From Antedon bifida (taxonomy: Eukaryota > Echinodermata > Crinoidea > Comatulida > Antedonidae), in the NCBI GenBank assembly GCA_963402885.1, contig OY727102.1, positions 16,926,001-16,990,000 on the forward strand: DNA of 64,000 nt, in the 5' to 3' direction. Made by a program: the position numbers and the translations under genes. Shown here one piece after another: positions 1-10,955 of the stretch; positions within the stretch are counted from its first letter, which is position 1, and the number at the start of each line of letters is the position of its first letter. A model generated the notes under the pieces. That model saw only the letters and a program-made list of their open reading frames with translations, made no database searches and had not been told where the DNA came from.

Positions 1-234
1 AAACATCTCTTCAAAGAGCGTGTTTGCTTAAAGCAGTGCTTTAGCATTTGGATAGCGCATTGGATGATTGTTTTATTTCACCGACGATGCAAGTCCTTCT
101 GTATCGTTTGTCCATTTTGTTTTAGCAATAAATGTGTAAACCGTTAAAACGTGTGTAGGCTATACAATGCTAGTTAACGCAAATGTAGGTCTACATGAAT
201 ATATTTATAACTATAACTAATAATCTTTTTAACA

Positions 235-450
235 AAAAAATTGCTGTAGAAATGTTAAGGAAGCAATCTGAGTTATTATCACAATTATAACGATTACAAA
301 TATTTTAGTAGTAACAATTACATAATATAAAAAGCTATATAGCAATCCACTGCTATCAAGCTATGAAACAAACTGATAGTTGTTTGAGGAATATCAAATC
401 AATTGTTTAAATCCAAACCAACACAGTAAATGTCATTTACAGGATGTAGT
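235..450 (-). pseudogene. Relic of a GPCR gene of the local cluster (TM3-TM4 part)
   Basis: Between about 280 and 390 the minus strand resembles the block shared by all GPCR genes here, which encodes the end of TM3, the DCYIAL motif, the second intracellular loop and TM4. It is interrupted by deletions, including loss of most of the codons for GAPLKYH, and no open frame survives. It lies just downstream of the intact gene at 536-1423, so it is probably the decayed remainder of another array member. The neighbouring bases out to 450 align only loosely. Confidence 0.6.
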
Positions 451-535
451 CCTAATCGGTGAAATCTCGAAAAGATTATCTCCTTTTATAAAAATAAAAT
501 AGACAATTAAAAACAATAAACAAAAAATCGATACT

Positions 536-1423
536 TTATCGACAAAGTTTGTTCAAACAACTTATTTCTCTTATGGCTTTTCTAAACTCCTTCAGTCTAA
601 ACACATACAAGATCGGGTTTGCAAGGCAATTAACGAGTACCAACAAATAAGCGATAAAATATTTTAGTAACAGGCTTTTATATAATCTAGAATCACAAGA
701 ATTGGCAAACAAAACTGCGTTTATACCGGCTATTACCCATGTTATCAACACTATACCTGTGATAATACAAAATGTTCTCAGCATTTTGCTACTGTTATTG
801 TTCCTATTTCTTGCTAGATTAAGTTTTTTACGCTGACTTTGAATACGAAAATATATGATGACATACACAGTAGTGTTGACCAACACGTAGACTCCTACCA
901 AACCAACAAAACAACCCAAGCAGATCATTGAGACAACAAACGCAAAAATAATCTGAGTTATAATCACAGTGATAACAACGAATACACATCTTTTAGTAGT
1001 AACAATAATATGATATTTAAGTGGTGCTCCTACAAGTGCTATATAACAATCCACTGCGATACACGCTATGAAACAAACTGATATTAAATTCAGTGAATAT
1101 CCAATTCTTATAACCCAAAGAATTATATTCTCATCTACAGCATGTAGTCCGTTCATAAAGCAAAGATAGACAGAACTAACCACATCAGTCATGGCTAGAA
1201 CACTCACAAATATGTTTCGTTTATTGTGAAGCCTTTTGGAGACAGCTATCAGAACTACAACAGAAATGTTTAAAAGAAAAGAAAGTACACACAATGCATA
1301 AATACATTGTTGTATATAAAATAAGCAACGATTTGTCTTAAGAGTTTCTTGTATTTTTGCAACGTCCCAACAACTTCCATTAGAGCTCACATGCATAATA
1401 TCCAGATGATCAAACCCTTTCAT
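536..1423 (-). CDS. Rhodopsin-class orphan GPCR, MECA/melanocortin-like (cluster member A)
   Basis: This is a single-exon open frame of 295 codons encoding a seven-helix membrane receptor of the cell surface. Visible landmarks are an N-glycosylation site NGS at 15-17, the TM1 asparagine at 52, LAMTD in TM2 with Asp80, DCY at 125-127 in place of the usual DRY, LKYHIIVTTKRC after TM3, and NPILY at 269-273 followed by FRLKEFRKAI. The normal TM3 cysteine is missing and the loop between TM4 and TM5 is only a few residues long, which is typical of melanocortin, cannabinoid and lysophospholipid receptors. The ligand cannot be read from the sequence. Its closest relative is the gene at 5162-6052. The start is the first Met and gives a short extracellular tail usual for this group. 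Confidence 0.88.
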   Translation of the reverse strand: MKGFDHLDIMHVSSNGSCWDVAKIQETLKTNRCLFYIQQCIYALCVLSFLLNISVVVLIAVSKRLHNKRNIFVSVLAMTDVVSSVYLCFMNGLHAVDENIILWVIRIGYSLNLISVCFIACIAVDCYIALVGAPLKYHIIVTTKRCVFVVITVIITQIIFAFVVSMICLGCFVGLVGVYVLVNTTVYVIIYFRIQSQRKKLNLARNRNNNSSKMLRTFCIITGIVLITWVIAGINAVLFANSCDSRLYKSLLLKYFIAYLLVLVNCLANPILYVFRLKEFRKAIREISCLNKLCR

Positions 1424-1639
1424 TCTTACAGTTTAGTATCTTTTAAAATGCCAATCTGAATTAGGTTGATTCGAAAGGAAATATAATTTGTCAACATTAA
1501 AATGCCTTGCTCTTCCTTAGAAGAAAATAGACTGCTTTGTGTCCATTGATAACAATATTTCAATAAATCCTTCGTTAATAAGTGTTAATATTGAATTAAA
1601 ATTGTCAATTGTACCAGCCGCTTTATATCTACACACTTG

Positions 1640-2262
1640 CAACATTGTTGTTGGTTTTAAAATAAATTACCAGTTTCTCATAATACTAATATTAAGTAAA
1701 TTTAACTTACTCTTGTTCATTGCCGCTTTACTAAATTTAATAATGCGCGTGATGTATCAAATCTAAGCAGATAACATCTAACCATTTTAATTACGTATGT
1801 GTGTATGGAGTGCTGATAAACATCAATCACATGCCCATGTTTACAACACTCAAATTATATGCAACATGCCCCCTTTAATTTTTCCTTCTTCGATAGTGAT
1901 TAAATAAATATGAACTCAAGTTCATACTTAATAACTTAATAACTCTCAGTCAAAATGTGCTATACATGCTACGATACACTTTTATTAAAACCACCAGTTG
2001 ATTTTAAAGAAATTACCGGTTTCACTTGTAATAATGTATGTAAATTCTACATTTATTCTTTGCCTGCTAGGATTTAATTTAGCTCGAGAAATCTGAACAA
2101 ATCACATCTAACCAATTTAATTTCGTAAGTGTTTATTGAGTGCTTACAAACATCAATCAAACGCCCTGTTTGCTCGAATTATATGAAACATGCACACTTT
2201 AATCTTCCCTTCTACACTAGTAAATGAATAAGCTAATATAAATTAAAATTCGTACTTTACTT
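1640..2262. repeat. Tandemly duplicated 5' flank of the GPCR genes
   Basis: About 1640-1925 and 1990-2262 are diverged copies of one non-coding segment. Both contain a block reading like AACATCTAACCATTTTAAT, then a shared stretch with ACATCAATCA and ATATG(C/A)AACATGC. A third copy lies at about 6340-6520, upstream of the GPCR gene at 5162-6052. The segment therefore seems to be the ancestral upstream flank, copied together with the genes. It may hold promoter or enhancer sequence, but no core promoter element is clear. No coding sequence is seen between 1424 and 2287. Confidence 0.6.
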
Positions 2263-2287
2263 AAAACAATCTTAGAATTGTGCAATG

Positions 2288-2575
2288 TGTGAGTGAATGG
2301 CCGAGCGAGACAGTGGAACCGTAAGCAGGCTACACAACATGTGCAAGGGTTCGAGGCTCACTCGCTCCATGGTTCTGGTGGTAGAACAACGAGTCTTCTC
2401 GGATAAGGACTATAAACCACAGGTCCAGTGTACACATCTAGCTCATGTGCACTTTCGAGACTTGTAGTACATCTTTTGAGACCAGTAGGAGGGTTACCCC
2501 GGTGTACCCGTACATCCTCTTGGAGACCAGTATTTGACTGAAGAGGTCGCTCAGTATAAATAAATAATAACAACA
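2288..2575 (+). mobile_element. tRNA-derived SINE (Ser/Leu-like head), near full length
   Basis: The head at about 2288-2370 reads like a tRNA: an A-box-like TGGCCGAGCGAGACAGTGG and a B-box-like AGGGTTCGAGGCTC sit inside a GAGTGA...TCACTC pairing. The body (the blocks around 2400-2545) ends in an ATAAATAAATAATAA tail. Parts of the same body recur at 50820-50930, 51492-51662, 53995-54198, 56462-56640 and 57935-58192, which shows it is dispersed. The element ends exactly where a GPCR relic begins at 2576, so it probably inserted into that gene copy. Confidence 0.75.
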
Positions 2576-2745
2576 AAGTGCAATCTACTGCGATGCACGA
2601 AGCACACTGATATAAACCAAAAAAAGAAGAAAATATAGACGTATGTGTTTTGTGTTGGCTTTTGGTGAAAACTACTATAACTACAACAATATTTGAAATG
2701 ACTAAAAGTACACATAATCCATAAAGAAAAATAGCGTACCAGCAA
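2576..2745 (-). pseudogene. Relic of a GPCR gene joined to a SINE
   Basis: About 2576-2612 matches the cluster's TM3 block (the segment encoding the VDCYI region), and 2655-2725 matches the TM1 end and first intracellular loop, with the intervening TM2 part lost. The frame is broken. The TM3 side is cut exactly at the tail of the SINE at 2288-2575. The match is by eye against the six intact genes. Confidence 0.6.
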
Positions 2746-3616
2746 TTACTATGGAAGTTGACATACTATGGAATATTATCCCATGATTTGGAGATGTAAA
2801 TTATTATTTTTTAAAGCGTGTATACAAATCGACGTTGATAACTCGAAGCGCAAAAATAAATTCATCAATGCAAGTTTAGTTTATTTACAAATTCGTATTT
2901 GCAAATGTCAGAGGAGAAAATAAAGGGCTGTACAAAAATGTAATTGTAAGGTCTAACTCTCCGTAGTATGACTAATATAAAGAATCACAGAACATTTAGC
3001 TATGGTGTATCTGCCCCAGAGCAAACATGTGCTTATAATATGAGGATTGTATTCTGAACATTTTTTTTCCATTTCTTTATTCAAATTCAAAGCAATATAA
3101 CATTAAAAACAATACAGGAATGAATTTAGGGAGGCACAAAAAAGTAACCAATGGTCAAATTTATTTCCATTGTGACCATCACTTATTTCTGATTTATAAT
3201 TTATAAGCATGAAGGGTTGTAAATTTCCAAAATAAATTGTCAGATACACGGTGCATGCAGCACATGTACGCTAAGTAAAAATCATATTTTTTGTTTGATT
3301 TGTTTACATTGCATTTATTTTATAATGGAAATTATTTCTTGAAATAAAGTTAATGAAACCAAATCAAATCTGAAAGTCGACTTCACTTATTATTTACTTG
3401 ATTAGTTTGTCCTAGTTTTTCGTTGCGTGACTTGTGTTGACGATTAAATATGGAAACGCTATCGATTACCATGTAAACGTTTATTAAGTGTATGTAAATG
3501 ATCTGATATCAATGTCACGAAGCTGTTACAGTTATTACCATTTTGTTTACTCATATCAATCAAAAATAGTAATTAAACACGTAAAGTAATTGGTACTGGC
3601 AGAGATATTGACTCTT

Positions 3617-3956
3617 AAAGATGTATTTCCCCCAAAAAACATAAAAAATGAAGATTAATTAAATCAGACTTTGAATAGGTTATTTTGTAGTTTTAATAAA
3701 GTTAATCCCTTCCGTAAAAAAAGCAAATGTTTTCTCATATAAAATGACAAAATAAATGGTCAAATTCATCCAAAAACCCATTGACTGGCAGCTAATTCGA
3801 CTATTGTTTTGCTTTAAATTACAGTTTTTCAGATAAATGGGTTTTTTTTCGATTAAATTTTTGTTTAAAGTTGATAACTAATATGTGATATTAAAATGGA
3901 ATTTTCAACAAAAAATGTAAACAATTATTTTTTCAGAGGGACAACGTTGAAAGATG
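3617..3956. mobile_element. MITE family II copy (AAAGATGTATT...GACAAC ends)
   Basis: The left end starts AAAGATGTATTTCCCCC and the right end is GAGGGACAACGTTGAAAG, a worn version of the terminal inverted repeat seen complete at 46341-46896. The internal segments TTGCTTTAAATTACA and GTTGATAACTAATATGTGA are shared with the copies at 25690-25858 and 46341-46896. It has no coding capacity. Confidence 0.6.
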
Positions 3957-4494
3957 CGACTTATCAACTCAACAGTATACAGAGTCCTACATAAAGTAGA
4001 TCCACTCCTTTGACACCCTAATTTAGGGCGCACTTCCAGCGACACGAGGTGGAATTATGTTTGAACACTACACGGCCAACTCATGAATGGAAAGGCAATG
4101 GTTTTCTAGGCTACTAACATTTCAATTCTTCGGATTCTACACGATATGAAATAAAAATCACCATTATATTCAAAATGTTTTTCTTCCTTTATTTTCTCAT
4201 TTGAAATTTACAAATACGAATGTGTAAAATAATAAACTGACGACGACGATACGGCATTGACGATAACATATAGAAACCATCGACCAATATAATTATTTAA
4301 TTATTAAGTTCTAAATATATTATTATTATTTTGCTGAATGATCGATGAAGTGAGTAGTAGTTAATAATGACATTGGTTGTTAGTTTCTTGTGAACTTTAT
4401 TCAATCAATCATAATAATGTTTTAGTTATAATAATGATAACCATATTAAAGTATATCAAAGTAAGTATAGAATATATATTTACAGTGTTTATTT

Positions 4495-4496
4495 AC

Positions 4497-4527
<31 letters not shown>

Positions 4528-4546
4528 TTAATAATAATGATGATAT
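4495..4546. repeat. AAT microsatellite
   Basis: A run of AAT units with a few substitutions directly abuts the fold-back hairpin that starts at 4548. Confidence 0.9.
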
Positions 4547-4547
4547 T

Positions 4548-4750
4548 TAAAAAACAAATGTTAACTTTTTTGTTAAACCAGTTGTGAAGTACTTACTTGC
4601 TACGTTTCGGCTATTTTCTGTAGCCTTGGTCACACAAATGACGTTGAAATGATGTTCTGTCATTCAAATAGAAATAGAAAATAGCCGAAATGTAGCAAGT
4701 AAGTACTTGACAACTGGTTTAACAAAAAAGTTAACATTTATTTTTAAAAT
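4548..4750. repeat. Fold-back hairpin, about 75-bp arms with a short loop
   Basis: The left arm (4548-4622) and right arm (4675-4750) are near-perfect reverse complements, both containing GTTAACTTTTTTGTTAAACC and GTACTTACTTGCTAC. The loop is about 50 bp. Each arm carries GGCTATTTTCT or its complement AGAAAATAGCCGAAA, a small stem followed by GAAA that recalls the stem II/GAAA part of hammerhead ribozymes. The matching CUGAUGA core is not intact. It is probably a small non-autonomous mobile repeat. Confidence 0.75.
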
Positions 4751-4782
4751 ATCCATTTGAAACCAGATGACATTTTTTGAGA

Positions 4783-4820
4783 ATAATGATGATGATGATA
4801 TAATGATGATGATAATGATA
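4783..4820. repeat. ATG/ATA microsatellite
   Basis: Imperfect tandem ATG and ATA triplets. Confidence 0.85.
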
Positions 4821-5161
4821 ACACTGACTTTTAATACAACTGAAAAATTAATGAGATACAGAAATTGAATTTTTAAAAAAAAATATACAAAGCTTCATTA
4901 GAGGTCTAAGTAATCTTCTTGTGCATCATGCTGTCAGTTGTTATGAAATATTAAGTAAATATTGTCTATTTTGTTATTGTATAATACAAACTAAACTTTC
5001 AAATTCAGGCAGCGTTTAAAATGTTAATACATAAATATAACCATAAACTGTCTCTTTTTCTATCAAATTCAAATTCAGAGAAATCTACTTCAAATATTCA
5101 ATTAAAATGTAGTAGAAAATATATTTTAAACATACAAACAATAAACTAACAATCATTATTT

Positions 5162-6052
5162 TCATCGACAAAGTTTGTTCAAACAACATATTTCCCTTAT
5201 AGCTTTTCTAAACTCCTTCATTCTAAACACGTACAAGATCGGGTTTGCAAGAGAATTGCTGAGTACCAATACAACAGACAAATAAAAACCTAGCAACATA
5301 TTATCATAATCTTTTAAATCACAAGCATTGTCAAGCAAAACTGCGTCTATACATGCTAGTATCCATGTTATCAACGAGAAGCCTGTGATAATACAAAATG
5401 TTCTCAGCATTTTTCCAGTACTATAACTGTTCCTACTCCTTGCTAGATTCAGTTTCTTAAGCTGACTATGAATACGAATGTATATGATTATATATACAAT
5501 AGTGTTGAGTATAATATACATGCCTACCAAACCAACAAAACAACCAAAGCAAATTATAGAAACGATAAAACCAAATACTAAATTTGTTATTATAACAATA
5601 ATAACAACGAGCACACATCTTTTAGTAGTAACAATAATATGATATTTAAGTGGTGCTCCTACAAGTGCTATATAACAATCCGCTGCGATACATGCTATGA
5701 AACAAACTGATATTAAGTTCGATGAATATCCCATCTGTATAATCCAAACAAATACATGCGTATCTACAGCATGTAGTCCGCTCAAGAAGTAAAGATAGAC
5801 GGAGTTAATTGCATCTGCCAGGGCTAAACAACTCACAAATATGTTTCGTTTATTGTGAAGTCTTTTTGAGACAGCTATCAGAACTACAACAGAAATGTTT
5901 AAAAGAAAAGAAAGTAGACACAGTGCACAAATACATTGCTGTATATAATATAAGTAACGATTTGTCTTAAGCGTTTCTTCTACAATTGCAGCGTCCCAAC
6001 AACTTCCATTAAAGCTCACGTAGATCATATCCAGCTGCTCGTAACCTTTCAT
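5162..6052 (-). CDS. Rhodopsin-class orphan GPCR, MECA/melanocortin-like (cluster member B)
   Basis: A 296-codon single-exon receptor gene, the closest paralogue of the one at 536-1423. The two share the start MKG, the NGSCWD glycosylation site at 15-20 and the C-terminus CLNKLCR. TM1 has Asn52, TM2 has LALAD with Asp80, TM3 ends in ADCYIAL (DCY at 125-127) and TM7 has NPILY near 270. The TM3 cysteine is absent and the second extracellular loop is minimal. The 5' side carries a diverged copy of the flanking segment found twice at 1640-2262. The ligand is unknown. DCY in place of DRY may alter coupling or basal activity, which is an inference. Confidence 0.88.
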   Translation of the reverse strand: MKGYEQLDMIYVSFNGSCWDAAIVEETLKTNRYLYYIQQCICALCLLSFLLNISVVVLIAVSKRLHNKRNIFVSCLALADAINSVYLYFLSGLHAVDTHVFVWIIQMGYSSNLISVCFIACIAADCYIALVGAPLKYHIIVTTKRCVLVVIIVIITNLVFGFIVSIICFGCFVGLVGMYIILNTIVYIIIYIRIHSQLKKLNLARSRNSYSTGKMLRTFCIITGFSLITWILACIDAVLLDNACDLKDYDNMLLGFYLSVVLVLSNSLANPILYVFRMKEFRKAIREICCLNKLCR

Positions 6053-7387
6053 TTTTACAATTCAGTAATTTCCAATTTGAAAGGTATTTTCGAAAAAGAA
6101 ATACAATTTCTCAGAAATACAGATATGGCTCGCTCTTCGCTAATAGAAAATATGCATTTTGTCTATTGATACAACAGTTTAAGAAAATACCCTTCGTGTT
6201 AATAGGCCTACTGATTGTTATCTAGCCCAATCATCTGAAATAGAAAGAACGTGCCTAATATCTACAGAATTATAGTGAACGATACTGGGCATAAATTGTT
6301 GATTTCTAACGAGTAACCTCCTTTTTATTCGAATTTAAGATTTCATGTGATACGAAAAAATGTAAACGAATCACATCCAACCACGCAAGATTGGTTACAA
6401 TCAAGTTGTTGAACTTCTATCACCTTGTTGACAAACATCAATCACATGACCCTGTAATATGTACACTTTAATTTAATGTGTTTCGCTTCCTTATTCATTA
6501 CATTGTAATATAATAAATGAAATACTTGAAAACTATCAATCAAAATTGGCAATAACTGTTAGTTGGGAAATTCCACACAATATGAAGTAGGCTAATAGCA
6601 ATTCACAAAACAAAAACTCCAGAACAGAATCATGAGAATTATTATTAAAGCGCCCCGATATTAATATTAATAATGTTTTGTTTACTGATTGATCGAAGTA
6701 CTTGCTGCATTAAATAAGGACAATGGTGGTTTCCAAATTACAAGTAAACATTATTCTATCTTTCTTGATTGTTTAAAAAATTAACTGTCAACGCCGACCG
6801 TTTTTATCAAACATCAATACCTGTACATGAGGTAAACATAAGGTTGTTGTGCTTGTCTATTTATTCAAATCACTGAAATTTTGACAAAGTTTGCCTCCAA
6901 TACCATGTGTTCAGTTAGTGTTATATTACTTTTATAAACAAATCTCCTGTAATAATAAGACATGTATTCAGCATCAACCTCTACTGTGTCTATTTATAGA
7001 TTAGTATTGTGATGGACCTAGTTACAATCGGTTATGCTTGATTGATAATAATGACGTAATAGGAATTAATTCAGCTGATTGTCGCTGTTTTGTACGTCAG
7101 AAGAATATTGACCGACATCAGTATTTACACTCACATAATATCCAGCCGTCTGAAATCGTTCGTTCTTAATAATTAGAAAAATATGTTTAAATTCTGGTTC
7201 TGAAAAGTCGATAACTGGAATAATATAAATCTTAATGAATAATAAACTTTAAGTTTAATTGTTTTTCAAATGAATGAAAGAGCAAAAGTTGGAGCAAGAG
7301 TAGTTAATTCTGTTCAGGCCTATGCCTATTGCTTACTCCTGGAAAAATTGTGCATGCCGAATAAATATTATTATAAGAATAACAGAA
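6053..7387. other. Intergenic stretch with copied flank segments
   Basis: About 6340-6520 is the third copy of the segment duplicated at 1640-2262. About 6690-6900 is a diverged copy of 8870-9070; the two share GTACATGAGGTAAACATAAG and GGTTGTTGTG. No gene, RNA or clear mobile element is seen. Confidence 0.5.
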
Positions 7388-8248
7388 TTACCATATTTGT
7401 ATTTTATTTATATGAAAACACTTTGTTATTTCTGCTATAGCTTTTCTAAATTCATCAAGTCTGAAAATGTAAATGATTGGATTGGCAATCGAGTTACAAA
7501 TTTGCAAGAAATCGCATCCAAAAACGATTAACAAATTCTCATAAAGCAAATAACAATTCGTTTCAATTATAATGAAACCGGCAGAAGCTGTTCCCCATGT
7601 TAAAATCAGTACCCCTGTGATAATTATAAATGTCGTCAGCATCTTGTTACTCTTGGCGGCATTTGTTGACATGCGCAGTTGTCTTCTTTGACACAGAATA
7701 CGGATATAAATAATTACATACAGTAATGTATTGAGAAATACATACACTAGTACCATAAAAACAAAGCAGGCTACACAACCTGTATTATCAATGAAATAAC
7801 ACAAAGCTATCTGAGTTACTATCACAATGATAATGACGAACACACATCTTTTAGTAGTAACAATAATATGATATTTAAGTGGTGCCCCTACAAGTGCAAT
7901 ATAACAATCCACTGCGATACATGCTATGAAACAAATTGAAATTAAAGCTAATGCATTTCCAGTTTGATAAATTAAACTACTGTATGAAGTATAATTAAAT
8001 TCGTTAAACAACAAAATGTACATGGAGTTCAAGGCGTCGAAAAACGCTAGACAACTCACAAATATGTTGTGCTTTTTGTGAAGCCTTTTTGCAGCAGCTA
8101 TCAAAATTACAACCGAGATATTTGACAGAAGTGCCAGTACACTCAATACATTATTGAAATGGTGTATATAGAATAAATATGGTTTGGTAACTAGTAGATC
8201 ATCTATACGGCTTATATTTCGATCCACACAGCTGGTAGTGTTCTCCAT
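7388..8248 (-). CDS. Rhodopsin-class orphan GPCR, MECA/melanocortin-like (cluster member C)
   Basis: A 286-codon single-exon receptor gene. The short extracellular N-terminus has glycosylation sites NTT (3-5) and NIS (11-13). TM1 has Asn43, TM2 ends with Asp71, TM3 closes with DCYIALVGAPLKYH (DCY at 114-116), and TM7 has NSIANPIIY (NPIIY at 256-260) followed by FRLDEFRKAI and a tail of about 20 residues. The third intracellular loop (RQLRMSTNAAKSNKM) is nearly the same as in 10956-11816 and the pseudogene at 15067-15918, which makes these three a subgroup. A conserved upstream block at about 8450-8525 is shared with 12150-12228. Confidence 0.88.
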   Translation of the reverse strand: MENTTSCVDRNISRIDDLLVTKPYLFYIHHFNNVLSVLALLSNISVVILIAAAKRLHKKHNIFVSCLAFFDALNSMYILLFNEFNYTSYSSLIYQTGNALALISICFIACIAVDCYIALVGAPLKYHIIVTTKRCVFVIIIVIVTQIALCYFIDNTGCVACFVFMVLVYVFLNTLLYVIIYIRILCQRRQLRMSTNAAKSNKMLTTFIIITGVLILTWGTASAGFIIIETNCYLLYENLLIVFGCDFLQICNSIANPIIYIFRLDEFRKAIAEITKCFHINKIQIW

Positions 8249-9766
8249 CCTGCTTTTAAATTCATCTACGGTACTAATTCAACAGTCGAGTGTATTTACG
8301 ATATTGTATTGTAAAGGTACGATTGGTAACTAAAACAGTGTAATTGTCCAAGTGAGACAGACTACAGCTATGTCATCCGTAATCACATTTGCCACATTAG
8401 TGTTTAAATCGGTCGCGTTTAAATGAAAAGTTCTCGCTGTCTTAAAGTCCATACAATCTCACACTGGCAAAACGAACGAACATTCTTACTTTGACTTTGA
8501 ATTCGTATGTATTATGGAACTGCAGACTTTTTTCAAGTCTTTCCTTCCTGTCTTCTGGTAGCTTCTTGTTTTCTCACAACACCAGGTACGTTATTATTTG
8601 TTTATTAAATGTATGTAAATGATCTGATATTTTAGTTCTAGTCTGATCCAACACGCACCAGTAGTCTGATCCAACACGTACCGATATGAAATAAAAGGCT
8701 TCATTACATTGAATAATGTTTTTCATGTTTTTATTACCCCATTTATTATCATTCTTCTTTGACAATTTCCAAATTAAACAAGAAGTAATAAAAAAAAAAC
8801 TTACTTAATAGTAATAGAGTTCTGACTGATAATAATTATGATATTAATAGTAATAATATTTTTGACACCAAGTGTTAAATGATTGATCGAAGTACATAGT
8901 AGTGCATAATGACATTGATTGTTTCTAAATTATAAGTCAATATTATTCTATCTTGATTGTATGAAAAATTAACTGTCAACTTCAGACGTTTTATCAAAAA
9001 ACGTCGATAACTGTACATGAGGTAAACATAAGGTTGTTGTGTTTGTCTATTCAAGTCACAGAAAGTTGATTTCCAAACAAATCTATCCTGTTAATTATTA
9101 GTTTTATAAAATTTCCTGTAATAATGCATTCAGAATTTTGCGCTAACAATGACTTAAGTAGTTTTTGTTGAGCTACTAATTATATTTCTTTGGATTCAGT
9201 TTTTTACGCTCAAATATAATATCCAGCTCCTTAAAATCTCATTTTTAAATTTAATAACATATTTCTAAATTCTAGTTCTGAAAGGTTAACAACTAGAATA
9301 ATATAATTGGTAAGGAATACAATGTTACAGAACAATAACCTTAATTTTACCTACTTATCTCCACTGAAAGAACGTTCTTTCTTGCTGGGATACTGAACAT
9401 CTTTTGTTAAAAGAATCTGTAGTTACTCCTTTTCATTTTCCTTTTCGGAGCATTTTACTTTCCACGCTGTTATATAAAATATAAGCCAATCACAGCTTTA
9501 AATATGTATTGTAATTTTTTTACCAATATTTGATTTATTTATTTTGCTCTTTTTGTTGTACAATGTGTACACTTTCTATCACGTGTCACCAGTTTATTAA
9601 AAATTAAAATAAGGTTAATTACTTGAAAAAAGTATCAATTCAATACAAGTATTATGCAGCTGTTGAGACCTTTTTATTAACTCAATGTCTTACCGCAAAG
9701 TTTTTATACATTTTCTATTTAATGAGAGGTAAGGATGAGAATAAAATCATAAAGAAATCAACTAAA
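8249..9766. other. Intergenic stretch between GPCR gene C and pseudogene D
   Basis: Apart from the conserved block at 8450-8525 and the flank copy at about 8870-9070 (paralogous to 6690-6900), nothing recognisable is seen. A local duplication TAGTCTGATCCAACACG(C/T)AC is present around 8637-8682. Confidence 0.5.
8450..8525. promoter_or_regulatory. Conserved block upstream of GPCR genes, copy 1
   Basis: It shares CACACTGG, AAAACGAACGAAC, then GAATTCGT and ATGGA(A/G)CTGCAGA in the same order and spacing with 12150-12228. Each lies 200-400 bp upstream of a minus-strand GPCR start. It could be a promoter-proximal element or a non-coding 5' exon; neither is proven. Confidence 0.4.
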
Positions 9767-10552
9767 TTAACGTTGTCGATTCTTACTTTTCAGACAACTA
9801 ATTTCTTTTACAGCTTTCCTAAACTCATTCATTCTAAACAAATACAAGATCGGATTTACAAGAGAATTACCAATTATCAACAACACGACGATGAATTGCC
9901 TTAGCAAGATCACTTCATACTCTTTAATACAAGATACACACGCTAGTATCCATATTATCAACAAGATACCTGTGATAATACAAAATGTTCTCACCATTTT
10001 GCTACTGCTATTGTTTCTATTTCTTGCTAGATTCAGCTTTTTTCGCTGACTTGGAATTCGAAAGTATATGATGATATACAGTAGTGTTAATCAACACATA
10101 AATTCCTGTCACACTATAAATACAACTCAGGCAGATTGCAGAAAGAGCAAAACTGAAAGCAATCTGAGTTACCATCACAAATATAACAACAAGTATACAT
10201 CGTTTAGTAGTAACAATAATATGATAATGGTGCTCCTACAAGTGCTATATAACAATCCACTCCGATACATGCTACAAAACAAAAAGTTCGATGAATATCC
10301 AATTTTGACCAATTGTTGTATTTACGAAAGAAGCATGAACTTCGTTAAAAAAAGTAAAAATACTTGAACTTGTTGTATCATCCAACGCTAAAAAACCAAC
10401 ACAAATATAACGTTTTTACGAAGAATTTTTGAGGTGGCAATCACAACCAGAACAATAATGTTTGAAAGGAATGACACCAAAGACACAGCATAAATAATTA
10501 GTTCTATTTCCATAGCATTCCAACAACTAGAGTTCAACTGTCCTATTCTCAT
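9767..10552 (-). pseudogene. Broken GPCR gene of the cluster (member D)
   Basis: The minus strand starts with an apparent Met at 10550-10552 and an N-terminus containing NSSCWN, then a readable TM1. The frame is lost in TM2, where the LVF codons run into a TAG. A small deletion after the IGQNW region shifts TM3 again, and a further deletion removes most of LKY after VGAP. The last 76 codons, from MVRTFCIITGILL to the stop at 9767, are still open and contain NPILYLFRMNEFRKAV. At least three independent lesions show it cannot make a receptor. It belongs with the subgroup at 536 and 5162. Confidence 0.85.
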
Positions 10553-10955
10553 AATGTATTATAAAGTAAAATCATTTTAAGCTGACCAACAATTGTACAT
10601 GATATAATAATAATAATTCAGAGTGAGAAGAAAACGGTTAGGAACAAAAACACAGTCACTGTTCTGAATCCATACCATTCTACCCGTATAATGTATCAAT
10701 TGGCCCTATTGATTGGCTTTTCGAATGTTTAAATCAGTGTGTTTATGTAAATTAATGATGTCGTTTTAAGCAATTTGTTGAATTTACTCTTTCACATCAA
10801 CGCCAATCACTACTGCTCGCTAATTGGATACAATAAAAAAATACATTTGAACAAAACATAAACTTCTTAACCTTATAAGATTAATTGCAAAACGGTACAG
10901 GATATGAAAGGTCGCGGTTCAAATACAGAATGACCATAATTGCATTTAGTTTTAG
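10553..10955. other. Intergenic stretch, nothing recognised
   Basis: AT-rich sequence without an open frame of note, RNA gene or clear repeat apart from a short TAA run near 10600. Confidence 0.5.

Larger units (their letters stand above)
2760..5161. other. Intergenic stretch between GPCR genes
   Basis: No gene is visible. It holds a MITE copy (3617-3956), an AAT microsatellite (4495-4546), a fold-back hairpin (4548-4750) and an ATG/ATA microsatellite (4783-4820). The block at about 4330-4400 resembles the flank copies at 6690-6900 and 8870-9070. Confidence 0.5.
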
